From the NCBI RefSeq assembly GCF_000243675.2, contig NZ_AHMM02000025.1, positions 682,001-746,000 of the forward strand: DNA of 64,000 nt, read 5' to 3'. The notes under the pieces were generated by a model that was given only the letters and a program-made list of their open reading frames with translations, ran no database searches and was not told the DNA's origin. The stretch is from Leptospira inadai serovar Lyme str. 10 (lineage in GTDB: Bacteria > Spirochaetota > Leptospiria > Leptospirales > Leptospiraceae). A program made the position numbers and the translations under genes. Of this stretch, positions 55,681 through 64,000 are shown piece by piece. The first letter of the stretch is position 1; each line of letters opens with the position of its first letter.

Positions 55681-56313
55681 TTGAAACGTAAAAGAAACAT
55701 CGGAAGGAGTCTGTATGGACTCCTTCTTTTTTTGGTCCTAGCCGTATCCTTAGCTGCCCAAAAAATTCCCCTTCCGAAGGAACCCGTACTACCGACCGAG
55801 CCGGGCCTCGATGTTCGGGGAGAATCAAAAGGAAATCCCGCGACTTCGAATTCGGCCGAAGGACCCAAGGTAAAAGGTTTCTTTTGCGACGGTAGATCGA
55901 TCGTGGGAACTTGGAAGTCTGCACCGAAGGAATTCTCTTTTAAGCACAAACGGGAAAACGTAGTTTATTCAAAAACTTTGAAATACGAGGATGTTTCCCG
56001 GATTCTGATCAAAAGCTGGAAACTTTTACCCGGTAAGCCGAATGCGCAAGGCATTCCATTTAGGGTCGAAGCATGGGAGGTTCAATATAGAACCAAGACC
56101 AACGAAACCTTCGAACGAACCGGCGACTTAAAAAAGGAATTCTCGGAGATCAAAATCGAAAACGAGCTGGGTGAAGCTACCCTGTATTTCTACTGGATGG
56201 ATTTGCAATACGAAGATAAAAGCTGGTATTCGAAACTTCCGAAGCTCGAAGGGGATATTCGCAAGGAATGTTTTCCGGACGTGTTGGTCGGCTTGGAATT
56301 TCTCTCTTCCTAA
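55681..56313 (+). CDS. Exported protein of unknown function
   Basis: From TTG 55681 the frame gives 210 residues with a signal peptide (MKRKRNIGRSLYGLLLFLVL, then AVSLAAQ), a Pro-rich linker (KEPVLPTEPGL) and a strand-rich domain (VEAWEVQYRTKTNETFERTG, IENELGEATLYFYWMDLQY). I do not recognise it. The hydrophobic core of the signal is encoded by a perfect terminator hairpin (55703-55733), so most icd transcripts should end there; the gene either has its own promoter inside icd or is expressed by read-through. It overlaps a convergent gene by four bases. Confidence 0.6.
   Translation: MKRKRNIGRSLYGLLLFLVLAVSLAAQKIPLPKEPVLPTEPGLDVRGESKGNPATSNSAEGPKVKGFFCDGRSIVGTWKSAPKEFSFKHKRENVVYSKTLKYEDVSRILIKSWKLLPGKPNAQGIPFRVEAWEVQYRTKTNETFERTGDLKKEFSEIKIENELGEATLYFYWMDLQYEDKSWYSKLPKLEGDIRKECFPDVLVGLEFLSS
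55703..55733 (+). terminator. Rho-independent terminator of icd, inside the next reading frame
   Basis: GAAGGAGTC (55703-55711) pairs perfectly with GACTCCTTC (55718-55726) around TGTATG, followed by seven Ts (55727-55733). It starts 46 bases after the icd stop and lies in codons 8-18 of the following signal-peptide gene. Confidence 0.85.
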
Positions 56314-57146
56314 CTCGGGTTTATAAACTTGATTATTTGATCGGGATCGTAAGGTTTCGCGAGAACTTTTACGCCTAGAGGAATCTTCGTCAAAGCAAGT
56401 TCCGCTTCGTTAGAAGCCGTTATGATTCCTAACCGTAACTCCGAGAGTCCAGGCATTCCCCGTATCTTTTTACATAGCTGATCTCCGTCCATATTCGGCA
56501 TGTACATATCCGTTAAGAGAACTCCGTATTGATCGGGATTTTCGGATAGTAAACGAAGCGCGTGCTCTCCCGAAATTGCCGTTTGTACTTTGATTCCGCG
56601 GGATTCCAGCAATCGTCTAAAAAGAACTAAATTCAATTCCGAATCATCGACTAATAGGGAGATTTTTGGATCCGACTCTTTGGGGAATTCGAATCGTTCG
56701 AGCGCACTTTGCCGTTCGGACTTTAAATCTTTTAAAATGATTGCGAGAGTTTCCTTGAAGGAAATTAAATTCGGGTTTTTTTCTAAAAATCCGTCGGCAC
56801 CCGCATCGTGCGCCTTGATCCGGTTCGCGTCATTATATTCGGAGGTTACGAAAAGAATTCTAGCATCATAGGATGCGAACGGTTCATCGTTTATTTTTTC
56901 CGTACGAATTCTCTTACAAAGATCGAAGCCGTTCCCGTCCTGAAAGTATATGCCGAGAGTGATAAGGTCGAATTTTTCGGACCGTGCAAATATCATTGAT
57001 TCGTTTAAGCTTGATGTTTCAACGACTTGAAATTCCGGATCCGCAAATTCGGATACGATTACTTTGCGTGTGATTCTCCCGGAATCGACGATCAAGATTT
57101 TAAATTTGGGCGCTTCCACGTTATACGGGAAGAACTTTCCTTCCAT
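56310..57146 (-). CDS. Tandem receiver protein with one degenerate receiver
   Basis: This 278-residue protein consists of two receiver domains and nothing else. Receiver 2 is standard (ISLLVDDSELN, LLTDMYMPNMDG, LAKPYDP). Receiver 1 has ILIVDSGRITRK and DLITLGIYFQDGNGFDL: the usual phospho-Asp is Gly65 and the acidic pair is one Asp, so it should not be phosphorylated in the normal way. No output domain is present. It overlaps the preceding plus gene by four bases at their ends. Confidence 0.85.
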   Translation of the reverse strand: MEGKFFPYNVEAPKFKILIVDSGRITRKVIVSEFADPEFQVVETSSLNESMIFARSEKFDLITLGIYFQDGNGFDLCKRIRTEKINDEPFASYDARILFVTSEYNDANRIKAHDAGADGFLEKNPNLISFKETLAIILKDLKSERQSALERFEFPKESDPKISLLVDDSELNLVLFRRLLESRGIKVQTAISGEHALRLLSENPDQYGVLLTDMYMPNMDGDQLCKKIRGMPGLSELRLGIITASNEAELALTKIPLGVKVLAKPYDPDQIIKFINPS

Positions 57147-57248
57147 ATATATGATCGACGATCGAAATTCGGATTCTTCAATAAAAAAGATCCAAGCGAA
57201 TACGAAATATTAGCCGCGAATGAGGCGAAACGGTTTTAAAAATTACCT

Positions 57249-58445
57249 TTACTTTAGAATTTCCTTATAAGCCCGGATTGCGTTACGTATGCCTTCGTAT
57301 ATGGATTCGGCTTCGGTATACGTAACCCCTTCTAAATCCCGCCAAATCGGTGGTTCTGAGATTTCTTCCCCTAAATTTAGGTAGAAAATCGGCTGCCCCT
57401 TTCTTCCCCAAGGGTCCTGCGACGGGAGTACAGTTAAGGAACCGAATCCGGAAAAAATAAGTCGATATTCTTCGGATTGATAAGAGAACTGATACGATTT
57501 AGGCCAATCGCTTTCGGAAGTCTCCTTCCATATGAAATACGAGGAAAGTTCCCGAACGGTTGAGAGCGTGGAATTTTTCCTGGATGCGATAGGATCAACG
57601 GATTCGATTTTAGCTCGATTCCAAATTTCGTCCAACTGCTCGAGCGGTGTTTCGGAAAATTTCTTTCCCTCTTTGGCAAGCTCTTCTTCGATGAAGTTGA
57701 TCCTTGTTTTAAATTTCAAATTGGTTCGGGTAAGAGCCGACTCCGAAGACAGGCCGAGTTTTCTCGCAAGATTTACGATGCTAAACAAGAAGTCGCCCAA
57801 TTCGTCTTCTATCCGAACTTGATTCGCGGAAATCTCCGGTGTAGCTTTGATTTCCGTAAGAAACTCGTCGAGCTCCTCGCAAAGTTTTTCTTCGACTCCT
57901 TTTAGATCTGGCCAATCAAATCCGGCTTTTGCGGCCTTCTTTTGAAGTTTTTCCGCCTTTAGCAAGGAAGGAAACGTTTCCGGAACTCCGCTGAGAACGG
58001 ATGATTTCTTATCGACTCTATTATTCCCGTTTTTTCCTCTCGATCGCTTTTCTTTTTCCTTTAGATTATCCCAATTCGCGACGACTTCTTCCGCTGACTC
58101 GAATCTAGAATTTTCAGGATCGAATACATGCGGATGTCTTAAAACGAGTTTTTCGGAAACATCGTTTGCAATGTCCTCGAAAGTAAAGGCTCCTCGCTCC
58201 GAAGCGATCTGAGAGTGAAGAACGATTTGAAAAAGTAGATCTCCCAACTCCTCTTTTATGTGTTCGTCATTCTTGCCGAGAAGCGCATCCACTACCTCGT
58301 GGGATTCCTCTAAAATGTACGGCACTAAAGTGAGATGAGTTTGCTCTCGATCCCATGGACATCCGTCCGGACTTCTAAGTTTTGCCGTTATGTCGCGGAG
58401 ATACTCGACGGCATTCGGAAAATCATTAGGATTCGGGGCTTTCAT
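57249..58445 (-). CDS. mazG: Nucleoside triphosphate pyrophosphohydrolase MazG, extended
   Basis: MazG hydrolyses NTPs and dNTPs to monophosphates plus pyrophosphate. The first repeat shows CPWDREQTHLTLVPYILEES, EEVVDAL-type helix and EELGDLLFQIVLHSQIASER; the second shows LCEELDEFLTEIKAT and EDELGDFLFSIVNLARKLG. At 398 residues it is about 130 longer than E. coli MazG (263); the C-terminal extra part (residues 270-398, TLSTVRELSSYFIWKE to the end) has no recognisable family. The extension has no in-frame start of its own and is therefore a real part of the protein. Confidence 0.93.
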   Translation of the reverse strand: MKAPNPNDFPNAVEYLRDITAKLRSPDGCPWDREQTHLTLVPYILEESHEVVDALLGKNDEHIKEELGDLLFQIVLHSQIASERGAFTFEDIANDVSEKLVLRHPHVFDPENSRFESAEEVVANWDNLKEKEKRSRGKNGNNRVDKKSSVLSGVPETFPSLLKAEKLQKKAAKAGFDWPDLKGVEEKLCEELDEFLTEIKATPEISANQVRIEDELGDFLFSIVNLARKLGLSSESALTRTNLKFKTRINFIEEELAKEGKKFSETPLEQLDEIWNRAKIESVDPIASRKNSTLSTVRELSSYFIWKETSESDWPKSYQFSYQSEEYRLIFSGFGSLTVLPSQDPWGRKGQPIFYLNLGEEISEPPIWRDLEGVTYTEAESIYEGIRNAIRAYKEILK

Positions 58446-58569
58446 ACTAGTCCAGGCTTTGCTAGTTTGTTGGAATTCCCACCCTTTTTCCCTCGCTGAA
58501 AAAACATTCTTGAATTGGTTGACGGGCCAGTTTCAGGGTCCACCCTATCCTAAAATCCCGGAAACTATC

Positions 58570-59088
58570 ATGACTCAATCCAGAAATATCGTTGCTGTTG
58601 TTCTTCTTGCTTTAGCGGTACTGAGCCGCTTCCTTCCTCACTTGCCAAATTTTACTCCTATTCTGGCCATCTCACTATTTGGCGGAGTCTATTTCACGAA
58701 TCGCTGGGTGGCCCTGCTTTTACCTTTAGGAATTATGATGATTAGCGATGCGGTAATCGGCTTTCACTCATTAGTACCTGTCGTTTACGGAATGTTTATC
58801 CTGTTCGCAATCGCAGGACGTCAGTTACGCGAAAATTTAACGGTGGGAAGATTAGCGATCACCGGTTTTGGCGGATCCGTCTTATTCTTTCTAGTTACCA
58901 ATTTTTTTGTATGGTTAACGTCGGGAATGTATTCGTTGGATTTTGGCGGATTCGTCACCTGTTATGTTGCAGCGATTCCTTTTTTCCAAAACTCGCTTTT
59001 GGGTGATTTGGTTTATATTCCCTTATTGTTCGGATCTTTTTATTTAATGGAACGTTCCGGCGTTGTCCCTGCCGAACAAGCCGCTTAA
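58570..59088 (+). CDS. DUF6580-like membrane protein
   Basis: A 172-residue protein with five or six membrane segments (LLALAVLSRFLPHLPNFTPI, AISLFGGVYF, MMISDAVIGFHSLVPVVYG, and more) and the motif NFTPILAISLFGGVYF near the start. This fits the DUF6580 family, proposed to resemble the substrate-binding subunit of ECF vitamin transporters. ATG 58570 is used; the longer frame overlaps mazG. It is followed by a strong bidirectional terminator 20 bases on. Confidence 0.75.
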   Translation: MTQSRNIVAVVLLALAVLSRFLPHLPNFTPILAISLFGGVYFTNRWVALLLPLGIMMISDAVIGFHSLVPVVYGMFILFAIAGRQLRENLTVGRLAITGFGGSVLFFLVTNFFVWLTSGMYSLDFGGFVTCYVAAIPFFQNSLLGDLVYIPLLFGSFYLMERSGVVPAEQAA

Positions 59089-59108
59089 ATTTAGAATCCA
59101 GTCCGCTT

Positions 59109-59147
59109 AAAATACAAAGCCTCCTTTTTTCGGAGGCTTTGTATTTT
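59109..59147. terminator. Bidirectional terminator with 16-bp perfect stem
   Basis: AAAATACAAAGCCTCC (59109-59124) pairs with GGAGGCTTTGTATTTT (59132-59147), with a 7-base loop. It separates the DUF6580-like gene from the outer-membrane protein gene; the stop of the latter lies in the arm. Confidence 0.85.
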
Positions 59148-60414
59148 AAAGGAGCAAAGAAGCTCCGAAATAAAATCCATAGAATTTATCGTGCACATCT
59201 TTTTGCAGGGCTTGTATCGAGGAGGCCTGATCCAATGTTTTGGAAACCTGATTGAGAAACAATCCGTCACCGGGAGCGCCGGGAAAGACCGATGCATTAT
59301 AATTATAACCGCTGACTCTCGATGTCATTTCGGTAAATTGAAACCCGACGGTAAACTTTAACCATCTCGTTCTTAACAAGGAAATGCCTGCGTCGATTTC
59401 GTATCCGGTCCTGGAGAGTAGATTATCTTTAACGTTTCCAGTGGGTCCCGTCGTGAGTAGATACGGATTTCCTCCGATTCCGACGATCGTTCCTTGGCTA
59501 TTTCGATCATAATGCCCTAACGTTCTAAAATAATCGAATCGAGCGTGAACTAACACGTTTGTTAATAGATTTTTAAAAATTCTGAAACCTGCCTGAGGTC
59601 CGAGACCGGTCGCTTTTTCCGACATAGAACCGAATCCGTAATTTCCCGGTATGTTTCCGTATTCTTTGGAATAAATGTCGACGTTCCGAACTCCGATGGA
59701 AGGACCGATTCTTGCTCCGGTTCCTGTAGGAAAATACCAGGCGAGATTTAAAGAATAATCCTGGCGCTTGTGCTCGACGGAGTGAAATTGAATCGCAGGT
59801 AAATTGGAAGTTGAATGCACTGCGTCAAAGGTAGTATAGGAAGGTTTCATTCTTACGTCTAAATAGTTCACTTCAATCCCGAAGTTTCGGTTTTTACTTA
59901 AATACGAAAGTCGAATCGGGTATGCAGTTCTCGTATTACCCTGCGGGCTCGAGTAAAGAGTCATGTTGTTATTTAATAGATTTGGATTCGCTCCCAACCC
60001 GTTGGCTGCATTCAGAGCAGTTTGGTATATTCCGGAATAATTGAGTAGCGCGCTGGTCGTGTTCGAGCCTATATTCTTATTTCGGGCGAGACTTTCCGAT
60101 TCCCAAGTCGATTGCATTGCGACTGTCTGCAATTCGAACGTCGCGGCATCAAACGGTTTGGTCAATTCCCGATCTTGGATAGCATTTCTGGCATCCACAG
60201 CTTGCTTCCGTTTGTCCACGGCCAACTGAGCCAGTTTACGTCTTTCTACCGGGTTTTGCGAACGACCGGCCTGGTATTCCAGGTCGTCCGCTTCCCGCTC
60301 TAACGCATCGGGATCCGGAATTTTATCGTTAGCACCTTGAGCGTAAAGCGGTGTGAATATAATTACCTGAAGTACGATCAGGAAAACGAGAATAGTTCTT
60401 AGGATTGGTTTCAA
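59146..60414 (-). CDS. Outer-membrane beta-barrel protein
   Basis: A 422-residue protein with signal peptide (MKPILRTILVFLIVLQVIIF, then YAQ), a helical periplasmic or plug-like stretch (residues 30-110) and about 280 residues of alternating strands with aromatic ends (RLSYLSKNRNFGIEVNYLDV, YSLNLAWYFP, FTVGFQFTEM), finishing in YGFYFGASLLL. It is a Leptospira-type surface or porin-like protein; the ligand is unknown. Transcription diverges from the CDF transporter gene. Confidence 0.75.
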   Translation of the reverse strand: MKPILRTILVFLIVLQVIIFTPLYAQGANDKIPDPDALEREADDLEYQAGRSQNPVERRKLAQLAVDKRKQAVDARNAIQDRELTKPFDAATFELQTVAMQSTWESESLARNKNIGSNTTSALLNYSGIYQTALNAANGLGANPNLLNNNMTLYSSPQGNTRTAYPIRLSYLSKNRNFGIEVNYLDVRMKPSYTTFDAVHSTSNLPAIQFHSVEHKRQDYSLNLAWYFPTGTGARIGPSIGVRNVDIYSKEYGNIPGNYGFGSMSEKATGLGPQAGFRIFKNLLTNVLVHARFDYFRTLGHYDRNSQGTIVGIGGNPYLLTTGPTGNVKDNLLSRTGYEIDAGISLLRTRWLKFTVGFQFTEMTSRVSGYNYNASVFPGAPGDGLFLNQVSKTLDQASSIQALQKDVHDKFYGFYFGASLLL

Positions 60415-60547
60415 GAATATGCCTCTTCGGTTTCGTAATCGGGAAGCGTAAGTTTCCTAGTATGGGAACTCCAATCCTTTTTTAGGTTTGGAAATTAAAA
60501 AAAGAAGGATATATCTTCATAAAGGAAAAGTGTTGGGAAGGAACGAT

Positions 60548-61471
60548 ATGTACTTTTCCTCGAATCGAATCAAAATTTTTGCAGGCTTATTATCCCTTTT
60601 TACGGCCGGATTTTTAGGCGCGATAAAATTTTGGGTGGGTTTCGAGCAGGATTCGCTGGCAGTGCTTGCATCCGCTTTGGATTCGGGACTGGACTTTCTC
60701 ACCTCTTCGGTAAATCTTTATGCCTTGTACCAAGCGGCTAAGCCTGCTGATTCCGATCATCGTTACGGCTATGGAAAGGCGGAGGCGATTGCGGGCCTAT
60801 TTCAAAGCCTTCTCGTCGCCGCTTCAGGTGGTTGGATTCTCATCCGTGCGGGAGAACATTTTTTACATCCGAAGTCGGAGATCCCGGAAATTTCTTCTTT
60901 CTACGTCATGTTTATTTCTCTCGCTCTAACCGGCGCGTTGATTCTTTTTCAAAGATCCGTGGTTCGTAAGACGGGATCGCTTTTAGTCGCGGCAGATAGC
61001 TTACATTATGTTTCGGATTTATTAGGAAATCTGCTGGTATTGTTATCCGTTGCGGTCGCAATGAATACGGGCTGGGGTTGGGTAGATCCTCTGGCGGGAG
61101 CCTTAGTTTCCTTGTATTTACTCAAGGGAGCTTGGAGTATTTTCCGAAATAGTACGGATATCTTAATGGATCGCGATCTTTCTTACGAATACAGGGATTC
61201 GATTGTAAGAGTCGTAGAGAGTAGGGCTCCTCAAGTACTCGGGTATCACGATCTGAGAACTCGCTCAGCGGGAGAACGTCGATTCTTGGAATTCCATTTG
61301 GAAATGCCTAAGAATTTAACTCTAGAAGATAGTCATAAAATTCTGGACTCGATTTTAGACGAGTTGAAGGAGGAATTCCCTTACACGGAAGTTCTTATTC
61401 ATCCAGATCCCGTCGACGTGAGCCAAAGCGGCCGAACCCTATTGGATAAGGAAGCGCCTCGGTTTTATTAA
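60548..61471 (+). CDS. Cation diffusion facilitator (CDF) transporter
   Basis: A proton/metal antiporter of 307 residues with six membrane helices and a cytoplasmic domain. The metal site of CDF proteins appears as ALDSGLDFLTSS and ADSLHYVSDLLGN (HxxxD), with DHRYGYGKAEAIAGL between; this resembles the FieF/YiiP type for zinc, iron or manganese. The cytoplasmic tail (FLEFHLEMPKNLTLEDSHKI) keeps the dimer domain. ATG 60548 follows GGAAGG; a TTG at 60488 would add 20 residues with no clear use. Confidence 0.9.
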   Translation: MYFSSNRIKIFAGLLSLFTAGFLGAIKFWVGFEQDSLAVLASALDSGLDFLTSSVNLYALYQAAKPADSDHRYGYGKAEAIAGLFQSLLVAASGGWILIRAGEHFLHPKSEIPEISSFYVMFISLALTGALILFQRSVVRKTGSLLVAADSLHYVSDLLGNLLVLLSVAVAMNTGWGWVDPLAGALVSLYLLKGAWSIFRNSTDILMDRDLSYEYRDSIVRVVESRAPQVLGYHDLRTRSAGERRFLEFHLEMPKNLTLEDSHKILDSILDELKEEFPYTEVLIHPDPVDVSQSGRTLLDKEAPRFY

Positions 61472-61513
61472 TCCGGTTGCCATCTTTTGCAGAATATAAA
61501 TTCTGTCAGGGTA

Positions 61514-62068
61514 ATGAAGCCTGCCATTTGTGTTTTTTGCGGATCTCGACCTGGCACGAATCCGAAATATCTGCAAGCCGCGGAGTTTGTCGGTCACTTA
61601 CTCGTTTCGGAAGGTCTTGATCTGGTTTATGGCGGCGCGACCTCGGGCTTAATGGGAACCGTGGCCGATTCGGTTTTAGAAAAAGGCGGAAACGTTATCG
61701 GAGTTCTCCCTGAATTTCTATCCAGTAAAGAGATCGCTCATAAGAAAATTACGGAATTGATTTTAGTGCCGACTATGCATGAGCGCAAATTGTTAATGTA
61801 CGAAAAGTCCGTCGCTTTCATCGCATTACCTGGCGGGATCGGTACATTAGAAGAACTTGTGGAAGTGACCTCTTGGAATCAACTAGGTGTTCTATCCAAG
61901 CCTCTCGGTCTCCTGGACGTGAACGGTTTTTTTCAACCCTTGTTGAAACAGTTGGATCATATGGTTTTAGAAGGTTTTCTAGATCCTGAAACGAGAGACG
62001 GCATCGAGATCCATTCCGATCCCGACGTATTATTCGAAAGAATTTTGAAAAAAATACGTCTTCTCTAA
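61514..62068 (+). CDS. LOG-family protein (TIGR00730 type)
   Basis: The 184-residue Rossmann-like protein has CVFCGSRPGTNPKYL and the family motif PGGIGTLEELVEV, with the Arg in MHERKLLMYEK. LOG-type proteins release bases from nucleotides (phosphoribohydrolase; in plants cytokinin). The role in Leptospira is unknown. ATG 61514 is used; the TTG at 61487 would add nine residues. It overlaps the convergent ankyrin gene by four bases. Confidence 0.9.
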   Translation: MKPAICVFCGSRPGTNPKYLQAAEFVGHLLVSEGLDLVYGGATSGLMGTVADSVLEKGGNVIGVLPEFLSSKEIAHKKITELILVPTMHERKLLMYEKSVAFIALPGGIGTLEELVEVTSWNQLGVLSKPLGLLDVNGFFQPLLKQLDHMVLEGFLDPETRDGIEIHSDPDVLFERILKKIRLL

Positions 62069-63171
62069 GATCCTCCTTCCTCAGGTTCCAGGAATTGTTT
62101 GAACACCTGGTGTAACATCGGGCTTTCGGATTTTTCCGCGATCGCTATAGGAGAATTTCCTTCTTTATCTTTGGAATAGGGAGAGGCTCCGTTTTTTACG
62201 AGTAGGTCTGCTAAATCCGCTTTTTCGGCCTGGACGGCTAATAGCAAAGGCGTTCTTCCTTGAGTGTCCCGAATTTCGGCTTCGTATCCGTTACTCAAAA
62301 TGCGTTCGACGATATCCGTTCTTCCCTCCGCCGCGGCCTTGAAGAATAAAGTAATGGTCGCAGTATCGATCGTTTTAAGAGTATGGTGAAATTTCATTCG
62401 ATCGGCTTCCTCTCTGGCCGATTTTCCGCTTAAATTTCTAGCGAGTGGATCCGCACCCCAACGGAGAAGCCTGTCCAAACATTCCACGCTATCGTACAAG
62501 GCGGAAAGTAACAGAGGAGTATTTCCGTCTTGGTCCCTGTTTTCGAGCAAGGTACGGACTTCCTGGTTTTCCGAAAATAAATCCAGTATTTCAAAATCAT
62601 TATGCAATGCGGTTAAGTGAAGAATTGTCCGTCCTTCGGAATTTTTTTTCTTCGGATCCGCGTTTTTATTCAAAAGATATTCCGCGATTTCATAATTCCC
62701 GAGATCCACAGCTAGCAGAAGCGGCGAGTAACCCTCGCCGTTTCTTCCTTCGATATCCGGTACGGAGTCGGGAATTTCAAAAAGCAATTCGACCAATTCC
62801 AGTTTGCCGGAGCTTACCCCCTTGCTGAGCGGAGTATTACCGTCCATATCTCTGAGTTCGGGATCAGCACTGTACTCCAATACCAGTCTGGCTAAATCCA
62901 ATTGTTCGGATTCCAATGCGAGCAAAAGGGCAGTCTCGCCACGGGAGCTGGTCTCGTTCGGATCGGATCCGTACTCCAACAAAAGTTTGGTCGCTTCTTG
63001 ATTATTTTCCTTAATAGCCCAGTATAAGAGACCGCATCCGTAGGAATCTCTGAGTTCGGGGAATTCCTCGGCATAGCCGTCCCTCGTGGTCGCCTCTTCC
63101 AAGAGGGCGCGGAGGGTTCCATTATTGCCCGTTTTCACGGCCCGAAAAAGATCGTTCCAATCCACGCCCAT
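62065..63171 (-). CDS. Ankyrin-repeat protein
   Basis: The 368-residue protein is almost entirely ankyrin repeats: about ten copies of the pattern GETALLLALESEQLDLARLV, GNTPLSKGVSSGKLELVELL, GYSPLLLAVDLGNYEIAEYL, GRTPLLLAVQAEKADLADLL and so on. It has no signal peptide and so binds partners in the cytoplasm. ATG 63171 is chosen because the longer frame to 63267 runs 133 bases into the permease gene; with ATG 63171 the overlap is 37 bases and GGAG precedes it. The partner is unknown. Confidence 0.88.
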   Translation of the reverse strand: MGVDWNDLFRAVKTGNNGTLRALLEEATTRDGYAEEFPELRDSYGCGLLYWAIKENNQEATKLLLEYGSDPNETSSRGETALLLALESEQLDLARLVLEYSADPELRDMDGNTPLSKGVSSGKLELVELLFEIPDSVPDIEGRNGEGYSPLLLAVDLGNYEIAEYLLNKNADPKKKNSEGRTILHLTALHNDFEILDLFSENQEVRTLLENRDQDGNTPLLLSALYDSVECLDRLLRWGADPLARNLSGKSAREEADRMKFHHTLKTIDTATITLFFKAAAEGRTDIVERILSNGYEAEIRDTQGRTPLLLAVQAEKADLADLLVKNGASPYSKDKEGNSPIAIAEKSESPMLHQVFKQFLEPEEGGS

Positions 63172-64000
63172 TTCTCCAGGAGGTAATACAATCCCATCGT
63201 CGTAACAAAAGAAAGCGGTATTCCGATTCCGACTAAGGAAACAGCCAATCTTGGTTTCAGTCCCCATTCCGCAGCAAGAAGACTTCCGGTTATCATCGGG
63301 GCCATACCGGCTTCCATCACTAGGATTTTGAAATCCCGCAAATAAGTAGGCTGCGCTTGACGGAAAGTAGGATCGGCAAAAAAATAATAGCTACCAAAGC
63401 AAAACCATACCATAAACGGACCCAACAAGAGTTTGTATACCAGACCCCAAACTAGAGGAGCCGATGATGCTCCCGAAGGATTTTCGGCATCTAGAAGGCT
63501 ATAATTAAGCTTATCCACCCGAGGAAGCTGATAACCGACCGAAAAAAGGGCCAAAGGGGTGAGCGTATCTCCGATTCGCGAGATTGCCTGCTCTAACGCT
63601 GCCGGAAAGACCAAGGGACGGCTTGCCAATGCGATCAGTAATCCCCAAAACGGCGGGAAGGAAAACAGCCTTTTGAATAGATTTACCGATTCCGATTCTT
63701 TCTTTAGACGTAACATGGCCCTGGTTCCTAGGTAAGTTCCCGGAAGGGAAAGTGCGAGAAATGTTCCCAATTGATTGATCACAACCGCAGTAGGAATTCC
63801 TTCTTTCCCGTAATACGCCTCGACTAGCGGTATCCCTAGGAAAGAGGTATTTCCTAATCCCGCGGAAAGATAGAGGCAGGTTTTTGTAGACTCATCCCAT
63901 CCGAATTTTTTCCCCAGGGTGGAAAAGAAGAGTATGGACGCTCCGAACAGAAACCAAGGCATTACGGAAAAAACCAGAAAGTTTCCGTCTAAAACCGCGT
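63135..64000 (-). CDS. AEC-family permease, 5' end outside the window
   Basis: The frame is open to the right edge, so the first part is missing; the ATG at 63962 is internal. Hydrophobic segments alternate along the chain (WFLFGASILFFSTLG, YLSAGLGNTSFLGIPLVEAY, ILVMEAGMAPMITGSLLAAE, VSLVGIGIPLSFVTTMGLYY). LGNTSFLGIPLVEAYYG and the late MEAGMAPM segment are typical of auxin-efflux-carrier-type transporters. The substrate is unknown. It overlaps the ankyrin gene, which may be cotranscribed. Confidence 0.8.
   Translation of the reverse strand, partial: AVLDGNFLVFSVMPWFLFGASILFFSTLGKKFGWDESTKTCLYLSAGLGNTSFLGIPLVEAYYGKEGIPTAVVINQLGTFLALSLPGTYLGTRAMLRLKKESESVNLFKRLFSFPPFWGLLIALASRPLVFPAALEQAISRIGDTLTPLALFSVGYQLPRVDKLNYSLLDAENPSGASSAPLVWGLVYKLLLGPFMVWFCFGSYYFFADPTFRQAQPTYLRDFKILVMEAGMAPMITGSLLAAEWGLKPRLAVSLVGIGIPLSFVTTMGLYYLLEKWAWIGTIFFGP

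Noticed and set aside
55715..55741. An ATG in the terminator loop with AAGGAG ahead opens an 8-codon frame (MDSFFFWS).
   Set aside because: The ribosome site is buried in the terminator stem and so short a frame arises easily by chance; the hairpin plus T-run explains the sequence better.
58390..58569. Upstream 60 codons of the DUF6580-like frame overlapping mazG.
   Set aside because: The part overlaps the mazG start on the other strand and does not look like a membrane-protein N-terminus; ATG 58570 begins right before the first helix.

Overview
The window is 64 kb of spirochete chromosome, most likely a Leptospira of intermediate or higher GC than the L. interrogans clade. Reasons: dense short-spaced operons, many lipoproteins with loose spirochete lipoboxes, exported proteins without recognisable families, several ECF sigma modules, a fatty-acid CoA-activation and oxidation cluster, RsbU-type phosphatases with many membrane segments, and a MurA with Asp in place of the fosfomycin-target Cys. 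The genus call is inference from gene content and style. I saw no rRNA, tRNA, CRISPR array, insertion sequence or phage gene.

Layout. 1-1.9 kb: end of a nucleotide-sugar region (GDP-6-deoxymannose reductase-like gene) and a SanA-like protein. 2.0-3.6 kb: an ECF sigma module with a Spy/CnrX-like periplasmic sensor, sigma factor and membrane anti-sigma candidate. 3.7-8.4 kb: cytochrome P450, membrane-anchored M23 peptidase (its ribosome site lies in a perfect hairpin), NAD-dependent DNA ligase and a small Cys-rich protein. 8.6-14.1 kb: acyl-CoA synthetase, acyl-CoA dehydrogenase, MaoC hydratase and a thiolase-like protein that lacks the thiolase catalytic residues and ends in a DUF35-like domain. 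14.3-17.9 kb: small genes of unknown function, a Suppressor-of-fused-domain gene and a 30-residue Lys/Ala peptide resembling a histone H1 tail. 18-25 kb: a SpoIIE-type phosphatase and its degenerate partner, argJ, and a PhoR/PhoB-like two-component pair with 11-bp-spaced repeats upstream. 25.3-27.2 kb: a second ECF sigma operon. 27.5-32.3 kb: CoA-type Nudix hydrolase, RNase D, purF and two genes of unknown or lipoprotein type.

32.5-44.5 kb: a run of plus-strand genes ending in a complete yfaT-S-P-Q-A-type alpha-2-macroglobulin cluster (DUF1175, A2M, DUF2135, DUF2300, DUF2138). This is the most interesting part. The DUF1175 protein shows NlpC/P60-like Cys and His motifs, the DUF2300 protein shows all three penicillin-binding-protein motifs (SxxK, SxN, KTGT), and the A2M keeps a CxEQ thioester. 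Facing it is a minus operon with murA, a Tat-like ferredoxin, SpoIID and an HExxH metallopeptidase. Together these suggest an envelope defence or peptidoglycan-remodelling island; that reading is inference.

48.6-64 kb: apolipoprotein N-acyltransferase, an exported unknown, a third ECF sigma module with a tiny ORF carrying a strong ribosome site just upstream, ferredoxin, isocitrate dehydrogenase (its terminator lies inside the signal-peptide codons of the next gene), a tandem receiver protein with one degenerate receiver, MazG with a C-terminal extension, a DUF6580-like membrane protein, an outer-membrane beta-barrel, a CDF metal transporter, a LOG-family protein, an ankyrin-repeat protein and the truncated start of an AEC-family permease.
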